Below, piece after piece: positions 41,178-49,976 of a stretch of 61,128 bases of DNA. The position numbers and the translations under genes are program-made. The notes under the pieces are model-generated. The model worked only from the letters and a program-made list of their open reading frames with translations. It was not told where the DNA came from and ran no database searches. The stretch's first letter is position 1. The number at the start of each line of letters is the position of its first letter. Source of the DNA: G020344215 sp039586575 (lineage in GTDB: Bacteria > Gemmatimonadota > Gemmatimonadetes > Palauibacterales > KS3-K002). The DNA lies in the NCBI GenBank assembly GCA_039586575.1, contig JBDHKD010000021.1, positions 1 through 61,128 on the forward strand, given 5' to 3'.

Positions 41178-42164
41178 CTAGCTGTCGATCGCCCGCATCG
41201 CCGCTTCCGAGCAGCGCAGCCCGCTCGTCGCTCCCCTCGGCACGACTTCGTCGATGCGGGCCAGCTCGTCGGCGCTGAACTCGATCTCGGTGGCGGCGGC
41301 GTTCAGCTCGAGATTCTTCACCCGGGTCGTGCCGGGGATCGGCACGATGTCGTCGCCCTGGCGGAGCACCCAGGCGAGGGCGAGCTGGGCGGGCATGACG
41401 TTCTTGGCGGCAGCGATCTCCTCGATGCGCTCGAGCAGCTCGAGGTTCCGCTTGAAGTTCTCGCCCTGGAAGCGCGGCACTTGCCTGCGCCAATCGCCCT
41501 CGGGCAGATCCTCGGGCGACTTGAAGCGGCCGGTCAACAGACCGCGACCCAGCGGGCTGTAGGCGACGAAGCCGATTCCCAGCTCGCGCGTGGTCTCGAG
41601 GATCTCGTCTTCCGGGTCGCGGCTGAACAACGAGTACTCGGTCTGCAACGCGCTGATCGGATGGGTGGCGTGGGCGCGACGGATGGTGGTCGGCGCCGCC
41701 TCCGAGAGCCCCAGGAACCTGGCCTTGCCCGCCTCGACCAGCTCGGCCATCGCACCGACCGTGTCCTCGATAGGCACCTCGGGATCGACCCGGTGCTGGT
41801 AGTAGAGATCGATGTGATCGAGTCCCAGGCGCTGAAGCGAAGCGTCGCAGGCACGCTTCACGTAGGCGGGCTTGCCGCTAATGCCGACGAAGCTGCCGTC
41901 AGCTTCACGGACGAAGCCGAACTTGGTGGCGAGGGCCAGCTCGTCGCGGCGCTCTCTAATGGCGCGGCCGACCAGGCGCTCGTTGGTGAATGGTCCATAG
42001 GCATCGGCCGTGTCGAGGAAATCGATGCCGAGGTCGAGCGCCCGGCCGATGGTGGCGAGCCCCGCGTCCTCGTCCGGTGGGCCGTAAGAATTACTGATGC
42101 CCATACAGCCGAGGCCGATCTCCGACACGACGAGGCCCTGCTTTCCAAGCTTCCTGCGCTTCAT
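41178..42164 (-). CDS. Aldo/keto reductase
   Basis: A 328-residue NADPH-dependent aldo/keto reductase of the YakC/AKR13-like branch. The catalytic tetrad is visible: Asp and Tyr in FLDTADAYGP, Lys in LATKFGF and His in LYYQHRVDP. Cofactor binding is marked by PIPGTTRVKNLELN. It begins nine bases after the stop of the M28 peptidase gene, so it is the second gene of that operon. Substrate is unknown. Confidence 0.93.
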   Translation of the reverse strand: MKRRKLGKQGLVVSEIGLGCMGISNSYGPPDEDAGLATIGRALDLGIDFLDTADAYGPFTNERLVGRAIRERRDELALATKFGFVREADGSFVGISGKPAYVKRACDASLQRLGLDHIDLYYQHRVDPEVPIEDTVGAMAELVEAGKARFLGLSEAAPTTIRRAHATHPISALQTEYSLFSRDPEDEILETTRELGIGFVAYSPLGRGLLTGRFKSPEDLPEGDWRRQVPRFQGENFKRNLELLERIEEIAAAKNVMPAQLALAWVLRQGDDIVPIPGTTRVKNLELNAAATEIEFSADELARIDEVVPRGATSGLRCSEAAMRAIDS

Positions 42165-42173
42165 GGCGCTAGC

Positions 42174-43853
42174 TTAGTTGGTGCCGCCCATCATCGCGTC
42201 GCGCACCGCCTTGAACTCGGTCCCTTCGTTCCAGTTCGGGAAGGTCGACTCGTTGGCCAACCGTTGGCCGATGAGGAAGAAGAGATGCAGGTCATCGATT
42301 GCGCCGCGCAGATCCCAGTCCTCGCTGTACTCGTCCGACACCTGGTGATAGTGCTGGGCGGTCCACTCGTCCTTCATCTGACGCGTCCACTCCACGCCGC
42401 GCTCGACCTGGTCGTTGCCGGTGTCGGTATAGAGCGCCGGCACGCCCTGCTTGGCCAGCGGGAAGTGGTCGGAGCGGTAGAAGTACCCCTTCTCCGCCTC
42501 GGCGTCCGGCTCGACCACACGTCCTTGCATGTCGGCGAACGCGACCAGGTACTCGTCCAGTTCGGAGTTGCCATAGCCGATCACGAAGATGTCGCGCATC
42601 GGCCCGTAAATATTCAGGCCGTCGATGTTGATCGCGGCGACCGTCTTATCCAGCGGGAAGACCGGGTTGGCCGCGTAGTAGGCGGAGCCCAGCAAGCCCT
42701 GCTCCTCGGCTGTCGTCCACATGAAGACGAGCGAGCGCTTCGGTGCCGTCTCCAGCGAGGCGAACGCCTCCGCCAGCTCCAAGATGCCCCCGACGCCGGA
42801 CGCGTTGTCGAGCGCGCCATTGTAGATCTGGTCGCCCTCCAACTGGGTGTCCATGCCCAGATGGTCCCAGTGTCCCATATAGATGACGTACTCGTCGGGT
42901 CGCTCGCTGCCGGGCAGCAGGCCCAGCACGTTGTGGGACGTGGAGTGCTCGATCGCGTTGCGAATCGTCGCGGATGCGGTGAGCCCCATGGGGATCGATT
43001 GGAAGCCGCGCTGCGCCGCCTGGCTCGACAGCTCGTCGAGGTCGAGGCCGGCCATAGCGAAGATCTCGCGCGCGACCTCGAGCTGCAGCCAGCCCTCCAA
43101 CCCCACCCGCGACATGTTGTTGTCTTCGGTGACCATGTCGAGCTGCGGACCGGACCAGCTGCCTTCGACCGTGTTCCAGCCGTAGGCGGCAGGCTCGGTG
43201 TCGTGGATGATGAGGGCGGCGGCGGCGCCCTGGCGGGCCGCTTCCTCGTACTTGTAGGTCCAGCGGCCGTAGTAGGTCATCGAGTTGCCGTTGAACAGCG
43301 CCGGGTCTTTCGTGGCGAAGCCCGGGTCGTTGACCAGGATGACGACCGTCTTGCCGCTGACGTCGATGCCCTCGTAGTCGTTCCAGTCGTACTCCGGGGC
43401 AACGGCACCGTAACCGACGAAGACGAGCTCGGAATTCTCGACATCGACTTCGTCCACGACGCGCTTCGTCCACGCCATGAACTCCGACCCATAGGCATAA
43501 CTTCTCGAAGCGCCGTCACCCCTGACCTCGAGCGTCATGCGCGGGTCGGCGGTGATCGACACCAGCTGGACTTCCTGGAACCAGTCGTCGCCCACGCCCG
43601 GCTCGAGCCCGATCCGCTCCGCCTCGCCCCTCAGATAATCGAGCGTGCGCTGCTCGCCCAGCGTGCCGGGGAAGCGGCCCTGGAACTCGTCGGCGCCGAG
43701 AACCTGCACGTGCTGCAGCAAGTCGTCCGCCGTGATGGTCGCCAGCGCTGCCTCGGTTCGCTCATCGACCCGCTCGCCGGGCGCGCAGGCGAGCGCGCCA
43801 CCGATGGCGACAGCGCCGACGACAAAGAGCAGCTTGGAGATCTTCGCGTTCAT
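42174..43853 (-). CDS. M28-family metallopeptidase lipoprotein with PA domain
   Basis: A 559-residue protein with a good GCGAGG ribosome site and a lipobox (GALACAPG). A protease-associated (PA) insert lies at about residues 135-250. The dinuclear zinc site is complete: GHWDHLG, GALDNASGVG, TAEEQGLLGS, INIDGLN and a final HYHQVSDEY. It is probably an aminopeptidase or Gln-cyclase-like enzyme acting outside the inner membrane. The aldo/keto reductase gene follows directly. Confidence 0.93.
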   Translation of the reverse strand: MNAKISKLLFVVGAVAIGGALACAPGERVDERTEAALATITADDLLQHVQVLGADEFQGRFPGTLGEQRTLDYLRGEAERIGLEPGVGDDWFQEVQLVSITADPRMTLEVRGDGASRSYAYGSEFMAWTKRVVDEVDVENSELVFVGYGAVAPEYDWNDYEGIDVSGKTVVILVNDPGFATKDPALFNGNSMTYYGRWTYKYEEAARQGAAAALIIHDTEPAAYGWNTVEGSWSGPQLDMVTEDNNMSRVGLEGWLQLEVAREIFAMAGLDLDELSSQAAQRGFQSIPMGLTASATIRNAIEHSTSHNVLGLLPGSERPDEYVIYMGHWDHLGMDTQLEGDQIYNGALDNASGVGGILELAEAFASLETAPKRSLVFMWTTAEEQGLLGSAYYAANPVFPLDKTVAAINIDGLNIYGPMRDIFVIGYGNSELDEYLVAFADMQGRVVEPDAEAEKGYFYRSDHFPLAKQGVPALYTDTGNDQVERGVEWTRQMKDEWTAQHYHQVSDEYSEDWDLRGAIDDLHLFFLIGQRLANESTFPNWNEGTEFKAVRDAMMGGTN

Positions 43854-43984
43854 TAATACCTCGCTGAGAGTTCGGGTCCGATGGCTGGGGACTGTGACCG
43901 AGCCGAGGGGAACGTAAACTGCGGATGTGGATGCGCAAGGGAGCGTATTCTACTAGCGCCCCCTGACTCCCCATCGCGCTCTCG

Positions 43985-44866
43985 CTATACGAACAGCGTT
44001 ACGGCGAGGACGGCGTTCGTCGTCAGGTTCCAGATGACGTTGGCGCCGAGAGCCGGCAGCGGTACCGGGCCCTGCGGGCTCTTGAACGCCCACGCCAGAG
44101 GCTTCGCCAGGAAGATCAGGCTCGGGACGATTGCCGCCAGCGCGAGGGTCGGGAGATAAGCGAGCCCGACGCTCGCGACGAGCGACACCGGCACGAGCAT
44201 GGCGCACAGGGCATAGAGGGTTGCCGCCTTATTGCGACCGAGCAACAACACCAGGTTCCTGCGCCCGCCTCCCCTGTCGGCATCCTCGTCGGGAAACTCG
44301 TTCAGCAGCAGCAGATTGAAGGTCATGAAGAAGGCGGGGATCGACGCGGCGATGGCCACCGCATCGTAGCTGCCGGTCTGCACGACGGCGGTCCCCAGCA
44401 CCGGCAACGAGCCCAGCCCCAGGCCGGCGAACAACTCGCCGACGTAGCTGCGAGCCAAAAATTCGCTGTAGGCGAAGACGGCCAGCGCGCCGAGGGCGAA
44501 GATCGGCACGAGGATCCAGCCGAGCAGCACCAGGAAGTAGATCCCCACCGCAACGCCAATGGCGCCACCTACCAGGCCGGTGGCCATCGCCTTCCGGTAG
44601 CTCAAGAGGCCGGCCGGCAACGTGCCACTGCCGCCGCTGAACGGGGTGCGCTGGGTCTTGAGGTCGATACCCGACTTGTAATCGCTGGCTTCGTTGAGCG
44701 CGTTGACCGCGATATGGAGCCCGAGCAGCCCGAACAGCGCCAGCCCGGCCCGCGCCCAATCGTGCAGGCCCAGGTATGCCGCAGCGCCGGTGCCGGCGGC
44801 GACCAGCGTGATGGGGAGCAGCAGGAAGGGAGCCCGTGCAACGCCGGCGTAAGGGGCAACGCCCAT
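43985..44866 (-). CDS. UbiA-family prenyltransferase
   Basis: A 293-residue integral membrane protein with eight to nine helices. I start at ATG 44866 (MGVAPYAGVAR), the first sensible start before the fold; the frame opens earlier at 44986. The first Asp-rich motif is NEASDYKSGID and the second NEFPDEDADRGGGRRN. Both are typical for UbiA enzymes that attach prenyl chains to aromatic acceptors. A MenA-like role in menaquinone synthesis is possible but not proven. Confidence 0.88.
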   Translation of the reverse strand: MGVAPYAGVARAPFLLLPITLVAAGTGAAAYLGLHDWARAGLALFGLLGLHIAVNALNEASDYKSGIDLKTQRTPFSGGSGTLPAGLLSYRKAMATGLVGGAIGVAVGIYFLVLLGWILVPIFALGALAVFAYSEFLARSYVGELFAGLGLGSLPVLGTAVVQTGSYDAVAIAASIPAFFMTFNLLLLNEFPDEDADRGGGRRNLVLLLGRNKAATLYALCAMLVPVSLVASVGLAYLPTLALAAIVPSLIFLAKPLAWAFKSPQGPVPLPALGANVIWNLTTNAVLAVTLFV

Positions 44867-45027
44867 CGATGTGTCTCCAGGTCGTCGAGCGAGGCGCGGC
44901 CGGCGCCCCGCCACGGTGGCGGTAAGAAGCGTTATTGATTTCGGGGAGGATAGAGCGAGACCGAGAAAAAGCAAGTCCCGTCGCACCGAATGGGGTACGA
45001 GAGGCGCTGTTCCAGCTCTGGGAGCGT

Positions 45028-45084
45028 GAGGTCGGTAGTCGGTGATCGGTGATAAGTGATCTGTGATCGTTGTCTATCGATCAC
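45028..45084. repeat. Heptamer array and hairpin at the end of paralogue copy 4
   Basis: From 45028 to 45069 there are six units of seven bases, of the type GTGATCG (GAGGTCG, GTAGTCG, GTGATCG, GTGATAA, GTGATCT, GTGATCG). The last unit (45063-45069) also pairs with CGATCAC at 45078-45084 to form a hairpin over the stop codon of copy 4. A terminator role is plausible. Heptamer arrays can also expand or shrink by slippage. Confidence 0.6.
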
Positions 45085-46087
45085 TGGCTTCCCGATGCTT
45101 GCGGATCCATTCCTCCACATCCTCGGGGACCAGCAGCATATCGGCGATCGCGGCGATCTCTTCCGCCTCGCGCCACGCCTCCTCCAGTTGCTCGAGCTCG
45201 CCTTCGAAGGCGCGGCGCTCCGACTCCTCGTGAGCGGCCATCTCGAGCGCGAGCCGGAACTCGGAGCGCATCGATCTGAGGACGCTGCGGTCGACGTCGA
45301 ACAGCGCGCCCTGCCTGTAGCCCGGTGTCCGCGCCATGACCCGGAAGACGCGCTCGGCGTCCCCCTCCCGCTCGATCAACCCGACGGCATCCTCGACCTG
45401 GCGATCGTTGCCGCCATAGGCGTTGACCCTCGGCAGGATCTTCCCCGCTGCCCGGATCGCCGCCGATCCGACGAGCTCGGTCGTTTCTTGCTCGAGCCCG
45501 GCATACTCCGACCACCAGCGGCGCTGCGCCAGGCCGGCGCGGTGCGGGACTCTGAGCAGCCAGCCCTCCGGCGCCTCGGTCTCGATGAGCCTGACCTCCT
45601 TCATGTCTGTCCGGGTCAGCGGCAGGCGCTCGCCATCGTCCGCCCATACGCGCGTCACCACTCGCTGCCGCTCGCCGCCGGTGAAGAAGGCGACGGCCGC
45701 GTCGTATAGAGCCACCACCGCGTTGAGCGCGATCGCCGCCTCGACGGCGATGCGGCGCTGCAGGAACTCGCGACCGTAGCGCCAGGCGGCGAACTCGGGT
45801 CTGAGCGGCCGGCCGATCCTGACCAGATCGACACCCTCGCCCAGTCGGGCCAGCCCGATGTTGTCGGTGGAGAAGCGGACCCCGGTGTCCCGGTAGTGGC
45901 GCTCGCATTCCTCGATCGCCTCCCAACGCTCGTCCAGCGGCGTCAGGTTCCAGCGCCGGCAGTTGTCGCAGACCACCCACAGCCGGCCCTTCTCGGAGTC
46001 GAAGGCCAGGCGGCGACCGACCGGGAAGTTCTCGACCGACTCGTTGTCGCCCAGGTTACGCTGACAGTAGATGCAGGTCTTGTACAC
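45074..46087 (-). CDS. Zinc-ribbon membrane protein family, copy 4
   Basis: The product has 337 residues with a GTG start directly after the stop of copy 5. The zinc ribbon is CIYC/CDNC. Family motifs RWNLTPLDERWEAIEECE, FSTDNIGLARLGEG and LALEMAAHEESERRAFEGEL are present. The membrane stretch is short (AAIALNAVVALYDAAVAFFTGG). Copies 4 and 5 share NLTP in place of NLSP in copies 1-3, so they form a sub-pair. Confidence 0.8.
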   Translation of the reverse strand: MYKTCIYCQRNLGDNESVENFPVGRRLAFDSEKGRLWVVCDNCRRWNLTPLDERWEAIEECERHYRDTGVRFSTDNIGLARLGEGVDLVRIGRPLRPEFAAWRYGREFLQRRIAVEAAIALNAVVALYDAAVAFFTGGERQRVVTRVWADDGERLPLTRTDMKEVRLIETEAPEGWLLRVPHRAGLAQRRWWSEYAGLEQETTELVGSAAIRAAGKILPRVNAYGGNDRQVEDAVGLIEREGDAERVFRVMARTPGYRQGALFDVDRSVLRSMRSEFRLALEMAAHEESERRAFEGELEQLEEAWREAEEIAAIADMLLVPEDVEEWIRKHREASDR

Positions 46088-47119
46088 TTAGCGATCGCCG
46101 CTTTCCCGTTGCTTACTGATCCACTCCTCCACGTCTTCCGGCACCAAGAGCCGGTCGGCGATCGCCGCGATCACCTCCGCCTCACGCCACTCTCGCTCCA
46201 GGTCGTTCAGCTCCTCCTCGAGAGCGCGCCGCTCCGTCTCCTCGTGCGCCGCCATCTCGAGGGCGACCCGCACCTCCGGCTTCATCGAGCGAATCACGCT
46301 GGCGTCCCTGTCGAACAGCGCCGTGCTCACGTAGCCCGCCTCCTGCGCGGCTCGGCGGAACAGTCGCTCGGGCCTCCCCGATTGCTCGATCAGCGAGACC
46401 GCGTCGCGGACCTGCGACCCGCTGCCGCCATAGGTGTTGACCCTGGGCAGGAGCTTGCCGGCGGCGCGCAGGGCGACGCGGCCGCTGAGCAGCGCGGTGT
46501 CGGTCTCGATGTCACCGAACGTGCGGTACGGCTCGATCTCCATGATCCCGGTTCGATAGGGCACGCTCAGCGACCAACCCTCCTGGCTATCGGCCGTGAC
46601 GATGCGTACCTCCTTGAGATCATCGGCGGCCACCGGCAGCAGCTTGCCCTCCGGCCCGCGAACCCGGACGGCGATCCGCCGCTTGCTGCCGAGATAGAGG
46701 AACCAGAGGATCACGTTAACGCCCAGCCAGTGAGCGGCGACGGCGCCTGCCGCCACACCGACATCGCGCGCCACCCTGAGAACGCGCCGCCGAAAGAACT
46801 GGCGGCCATAGCGCCAGGCGGCATACTCGGGTCGTTGCGGCTGACCGATGCGCACCAGGTCGAGACCTTCGGCGAGCCGCGCGAGCCCGATGTTGTCGGT
46901 CGAATAGCGTTTCGCGGTATCGCGGAAATAGCGCTCGCACTCGTCGATCGCTTCCCAGCGTTCCTCCAGCGGCGTCAGGTTCCAGCGCCGGCAACTCTCG
47001 CAGACGACCCACAAGCGGCCCTTGGCGGCGTCGAAAGCGAGGCGGCGGCCGACCGGGAAATTCTCGACCGACTCGTTGGCGCCGAGGTTACGGTGACAGT
47101 AGATGCACGTCTTGAACAT
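46088..47119 (-). CDS. Zinc-ribbon membrane protein family, copy 5
   Basis: The product has 343 residues from ATG 47119, directly abutting the stop of the methyltransferase gene. The zinc ribbon is CIYC/CESC (start MFKTCIYCHRNLGANE). The membrane part (VGVAAGAVAAHWLGVNVILWFLYLG) is again unique. The variable middle and conserved ends follow the family rule. The gene is contiguous with copy 4 and with the ICMT-like gene, so the three form one transcript. Confidence 0.8.
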   Translation of the reverse strand: MFKTCIYCHRNLGANESVENFPVGRRLAFDAAKGRLWVVCESCRRWNLTPLEERWEAIDECERYFRDTAKRYSTDNIGLARLAEGLDLVRIGQPQRPEYAAWRYGRQFFRRRVLRVARDVGVAAGAVAAHWLGVNVILWFLYLGSKRRIAVRVRGPEGKLLPVAADDLKEVRIVTADSQEGWSLSVPYRTGIMEIEPYRTFGDIETDTALLSGRVALRAAGKLLPRVNTYGGSGSQVRDAVSLIEQSGRPERLFRRAAQEAGYVSTALFDRDASVIRSMKPEVRVALEMAAHEETERRALEEELNDLEREWREAEVIAAIADRLLVPEDVEEWISKQRESGDR

Positions 47120-47710
47120 CTAGCCGCTCGATCGTCGGGGTAGGAAGCGGGGGACGCGCCCGCAATACTCCACGTACTCTTCGCCGAACCGATCGCGCAG
47201 TTCCCTCTCTTCCAGCAGGACCACGAGGTAAAGCGCCGGGATCACCAGCGCCGCCAGGACGTACACGGCGAGATAGTTGGTAAAGAAGGCGACGGCCACG
47301 GTCCCCAGCGCAACTGCTAAGTATCTGGGATGGCGGACGCGGCCGTAGATCCCCTCGGTAATCAGCTTGCCTTCGCCGCCCTGCGGGGCAAGCTCGGGCA
47401 CGCCAATCAGGATCTTCGGCTTGAGATGCTTCCGGCAACGCACCTCGATGTATATCGAGGCGCCGTAGAACAGCGCTACCAGCGGCCAGAGGGCACGGTT
47501 GGTGCCGTACTCGACCGCCAGCAGCGGCTCGCGGATCGCGTAGATCGCGGCCATGACCACGAACGATGACACGGTCATGATGGCGTAAAAGAGCGGGCGA
47601 CCCAGCTTCCGCCAGAAGCCGACGAAGGGATGAACGAGATACCACCAGCCGATGGCCGGTAGGTAGGACATCACCGCGATCAAGGCCACGACGTAGCGAG
47701 CCGTGTTCAT
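47120..47710 (-). CDS. ICMT/PEMT-like membrane methyltransferase
   Basis: A 196-residue protein with about five membrane helices. I start at ATG 47710 (MNTARYVV), behind GGGG. The C-terminal motif GRVRHPRYLAVALG and LEERELRDRFGEEYVEYCGRVPRFLP is the S-adenosylmethionine-binding signature of isoprenylcysteine carboxyl methyltransferase-like and phospholipid methyltransferase proteins. Zero-gap coupling to copy 5 of the zinc-ribbon family ties the two functionally. Substrate could be a lipid or a membrane protein. Confidence 0.85.
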   Translation of the reverse strand: MNTARYVVALIAVMSYLPAIGWWYLVHPFVGFWRKLGRPLFYAIMTVSSFVVMAAIYAIREPLLAVEYGTNRALWPLVALFYGASIYIEVRCRKHLKPKILIGVPELAPQGGEGKLITEGIYGRVRHPRYLAVALGTVAVAFFTNYLAVYVLAALVIPALYLVVLLEERELRDRFGEEYVEYCGRVPRFLPRRSSG

Positions 47711-47830
47711 TGCCAACCCCTGCCCCTCGCACCGTCCGGCCTGCCCGGCCGACATCCGTCCTTTCCTACGACCGCGAGGCGGCACTGGTTTCGCCCGCCG
47801 CGGGTATCGCGCGGAACCCCCTCGGGACTG

Positions 47831-48769
47831 CTACCCAGAGAACGCCTGCCCCAGGCTCTCGACGTTCGCCTCCATCACGCTGACGAAGTCGCCCGCCGGC
47901 GGCGCCTTGCCGCACGGACAGAGGACGACCGGCTTGATGCCCATCTCCCGGAGACGTGTGACGATCTCGCCCAGCGGCTCGGCTTCCCAAATCATCCAGC
48001 GGGCCGGGTGCTCGGCGTGGAGCCGCTCGAGATCGAGCCAGGCGTCCTCTTCCGGCATCGCGTCGGGCTCGAAGTGGACGCTCTCGATGTCCAACGCGTA
48101 GCGTCGGCCGAAGTACTGGTAGACGGGGTGCGAGGCCAAGAGCGGCGTCGACGAAGCCGAGGTCAAAGCATTCTGGAGCTGCGCATCCAGATCCATGAGC
48201 TCACGCTCCAGCGCATCGAGGCTCTGCTGGAACGCTGCCGCGTGTCGCGGCCGTGCGGCGGCGAAGGCGGCGCCGATCGCCCGCGCATGCTCGACCGCAA
48301 GCGTCAGGTCGAGCCAGGTCGTGAAGGCGACATCGCCGTGGGTGTGCTCGCCTTCCGGCCCGTGGCTGTGCGTCATGACGCCTTCCAGCTCGATGTAGCG
48401 ATCCTCGAAGGCGGCCGCGGTGTTGACGAGCTTTGCAGCAGGAAGCGTCGTACGGTCGACCCAGCGCGCGTAGTGCGCCCCGTTGAGCAGGATCAGATCG
48501 GCGCCCTGGTAGGCGGCGATCGTCTCCGCATCGGGTTCCCAGTAGGCGGGATCGATATCGGGGGGGGCCGGGAACTCGACCTGCACCAGGTCGCCACCGA
48601 TCCGCTGCGCGAAATACTGAAGCGGGTAGTTGACGGTGTAGACGGTCAGCTTTCCATCACCGCGCACCACCCCCGGCGCTTCCTCGCCCCGCTGCGACTC
48701 GCCGCAGCCGGCGAGTGTCGACGCCAGAAGCAAGGCTGGCAGGCCACGTAACGTCTTGCGATGTTGCAT
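47831..48769 (-). CDS. ZnuA-like metal-binding lipoprotein
   Basis: A 312-residue substrate-binding protein with a strong GGAGGG site and a lipobox (LAGCGES). It has the cluster A-I fold with LILLNGAHYARW, a His-rich loop (THSHGPEGEHTHGD), LASHPVYQYFGRRY and a late acidic metal ligand (MIWEAEPLG). A Cys-Pro-Cys (LCPCGK) near the end is unusual. It is the last gene of a four-gene operon with a MacB-type transporter instead of the usual ZnuB/ZnuC. Zinc or manganese is the probable ligand. Confidence 0.88.
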   Translation of the reverse strand: MQHRKTLRGLPALLLASTLAGCGESQRGEEAPGVVRGDGKLTVYTVNYPLQYFAQRIGGDLVQVEFPAPPDIDPAYWEPDAETIAAYQGADLILLNGAHYARWVDRTTLPAAKLVNTAAAFEDRYIELEGVMTHSHGPEGEHTHGDVAFTTWLDLTLAVEHARAIGAAFAAARPRHAAAFQQSLDALERELMDLDAQLQNALTSASSTPLLASHPVYQYFGRRYALDIESVHFEPDAMPEEDAWLDLERLHAEHPARWMIWEAEPLGEIVTRLREMGIKPVVLCPCGKAPPAGDFVSVMEANVESLGQAFSG

Positions 48770-48794
48770 AGTGTCCCTCCAGCGAGAGTACCGC

Positions 48795-49976
48795 TCACAT
48801 CCGGATCACGGCACGGATCACCGCCGAACCGAACTGACTGGTCAGGAACGTCAGCCCGGCGGCGAGCAGGCCGCCGGCGGCCAATACGGCGACGATCTCG
48901 GAAGTCATCACCGAGGCGACGCTGAGACGCGAGCCGCCGATCTTGAACATGGTCTCGATCTCGCGCCGCCTGAGGCGCAGCGAAAGCAGAAAGACCAGCG
49001 CCGCGGTCGCCAGCGTCGCCAGCCCGACGATGATCGCGCCCGCCGTCACGAAGCTCTGGACGGTGAGGATCGTGTCGAGTAGCTCGTCCATCACTTCGAC
49101 CGGCCGCACGATCATCGCCAGTTCGTCGGCGCCCTGGTAGCGGCCCTGCAGGATGGCCGACGACCGTTGGTCGGGTGGCACGGCGACGACCGCGGTGACG
49201 GGGAATTGGGAGATGTCGCCGTGGAAATGGAAACTGTCGATGTTGTCGGGCGTGATCTCGTTGTACTGGACGACCGACGGGTTGCCGACGACGTTGCTCG
49301 AATCGCGCATCAGCACACCCGGCGTCGCCTCGGGTAGCGTCAAGTCGATATGCCCGTGACCCAGACCCTCGATCACCCAGGCGGTTTTGATGTCGACGAA
49401 GATCGCGTCGTCATCGGCGCTGTCGGAGTAGCCCAGCACACCGACGACCTTCATGCGCAGCGGATAGACGCCGGCCAGATCGAAGACGCTCTCGGGCGAC
49501 GAGATGACGTGATCGCCCGGCCCAACGCCCAGCGCCTCGGCGACCCGCGAGCCGAGCACGCAATCGCCGAGCGTGACCAGCTGACGGCCCGCGACCACCT
49601 CCAGCCCGCGGTACTCGAAGTACTCGAAGCTGGTGCCGACGATCGGGTGACCCTGCGCGTTGAAGCGCACGTACATGGCGACGGCGAGGGCGAGCCCCGA
49701 TTCGGCAACCCGCTCGACCTGCGCGTAGCGCATGGGCTCCGGATAGTCGGAGCGGAAGTAGAGCGTGTTCAGGACCAACTCCAGCGGGCTACCCTTGACG
49801 CCGATGAGGAGCGGCGTGGCCACCGCCCGTGCCGTGAGTTGCGCTGCGCTCTGATCGACCAGAACACGAAGCCCGACAGGCAGGTAGACGATCAGAGTCA
49901 ACGCGACCACCAGGATGATCGTCTTCACGCGGTGGAAGGCGAGGTATCGCCAGGCGAGGTAGAGGGTCTGCTTCAC
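48795..49976 (-). CDS. MacB/FtsX-type ABC permease
   Basis: The product has 393 residues with a GTG start overlapping the ATPase stop (GTGA). There is one N-terminal helix, a large periplasmic MacB-like domain and three C-terminal FtsX helices (residues about 285-390, with LRRREIETMFKIGGSRLSV). Two acidic and histidine clusters (GHGHIDLTLPE, DSFHFHGD) in the periplasmic part may touch metal. Its partner ATPase and a metal-binding lipoprotein are in the same operon. Confidence 0.87.
   Translation of the reverse strand: MKQTLYLAWRYLAFHRVKTIILVVALTLIVYLPVGLRVLVDQSAAQLTARAVATPLLIGVKGSPLELVLNTLYFRSDYPEPMRYAQVERVAESGLALAVAMYVRFNAQGHPIVGTSFEYFEYRGLEVVAGRQLVTLGDCVLGSRVAEALGVGPGDHVISSPESVFDLAGVYPLRMKVVGVLGYSDSADDDAIFVDIKTAWVIEGLGHGHIDLTLPEATPGVLMRDSSNVVGNPSVVQYNEITPDNIDSFHFHGDISQFPVTAVVAVPPDQRSSAILQGRYQGADELAMIVRPVEVMDELLDTILTVQSFVTAGAIIVGLATLATAALVFLLSLRLRRREIETMFKIGGSRLSVASVMTSEIVAVLAAGGLLAAGLTFLTSQFGSAVIRAVIRM

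Noticed and set aside
41481..43856. 791-codon plus-strand frame over the aldo/keto reductase and M28 genes
   Set aside because: Antisense shadow of two strong gene families with complete catalytic motifs on the minus strand.
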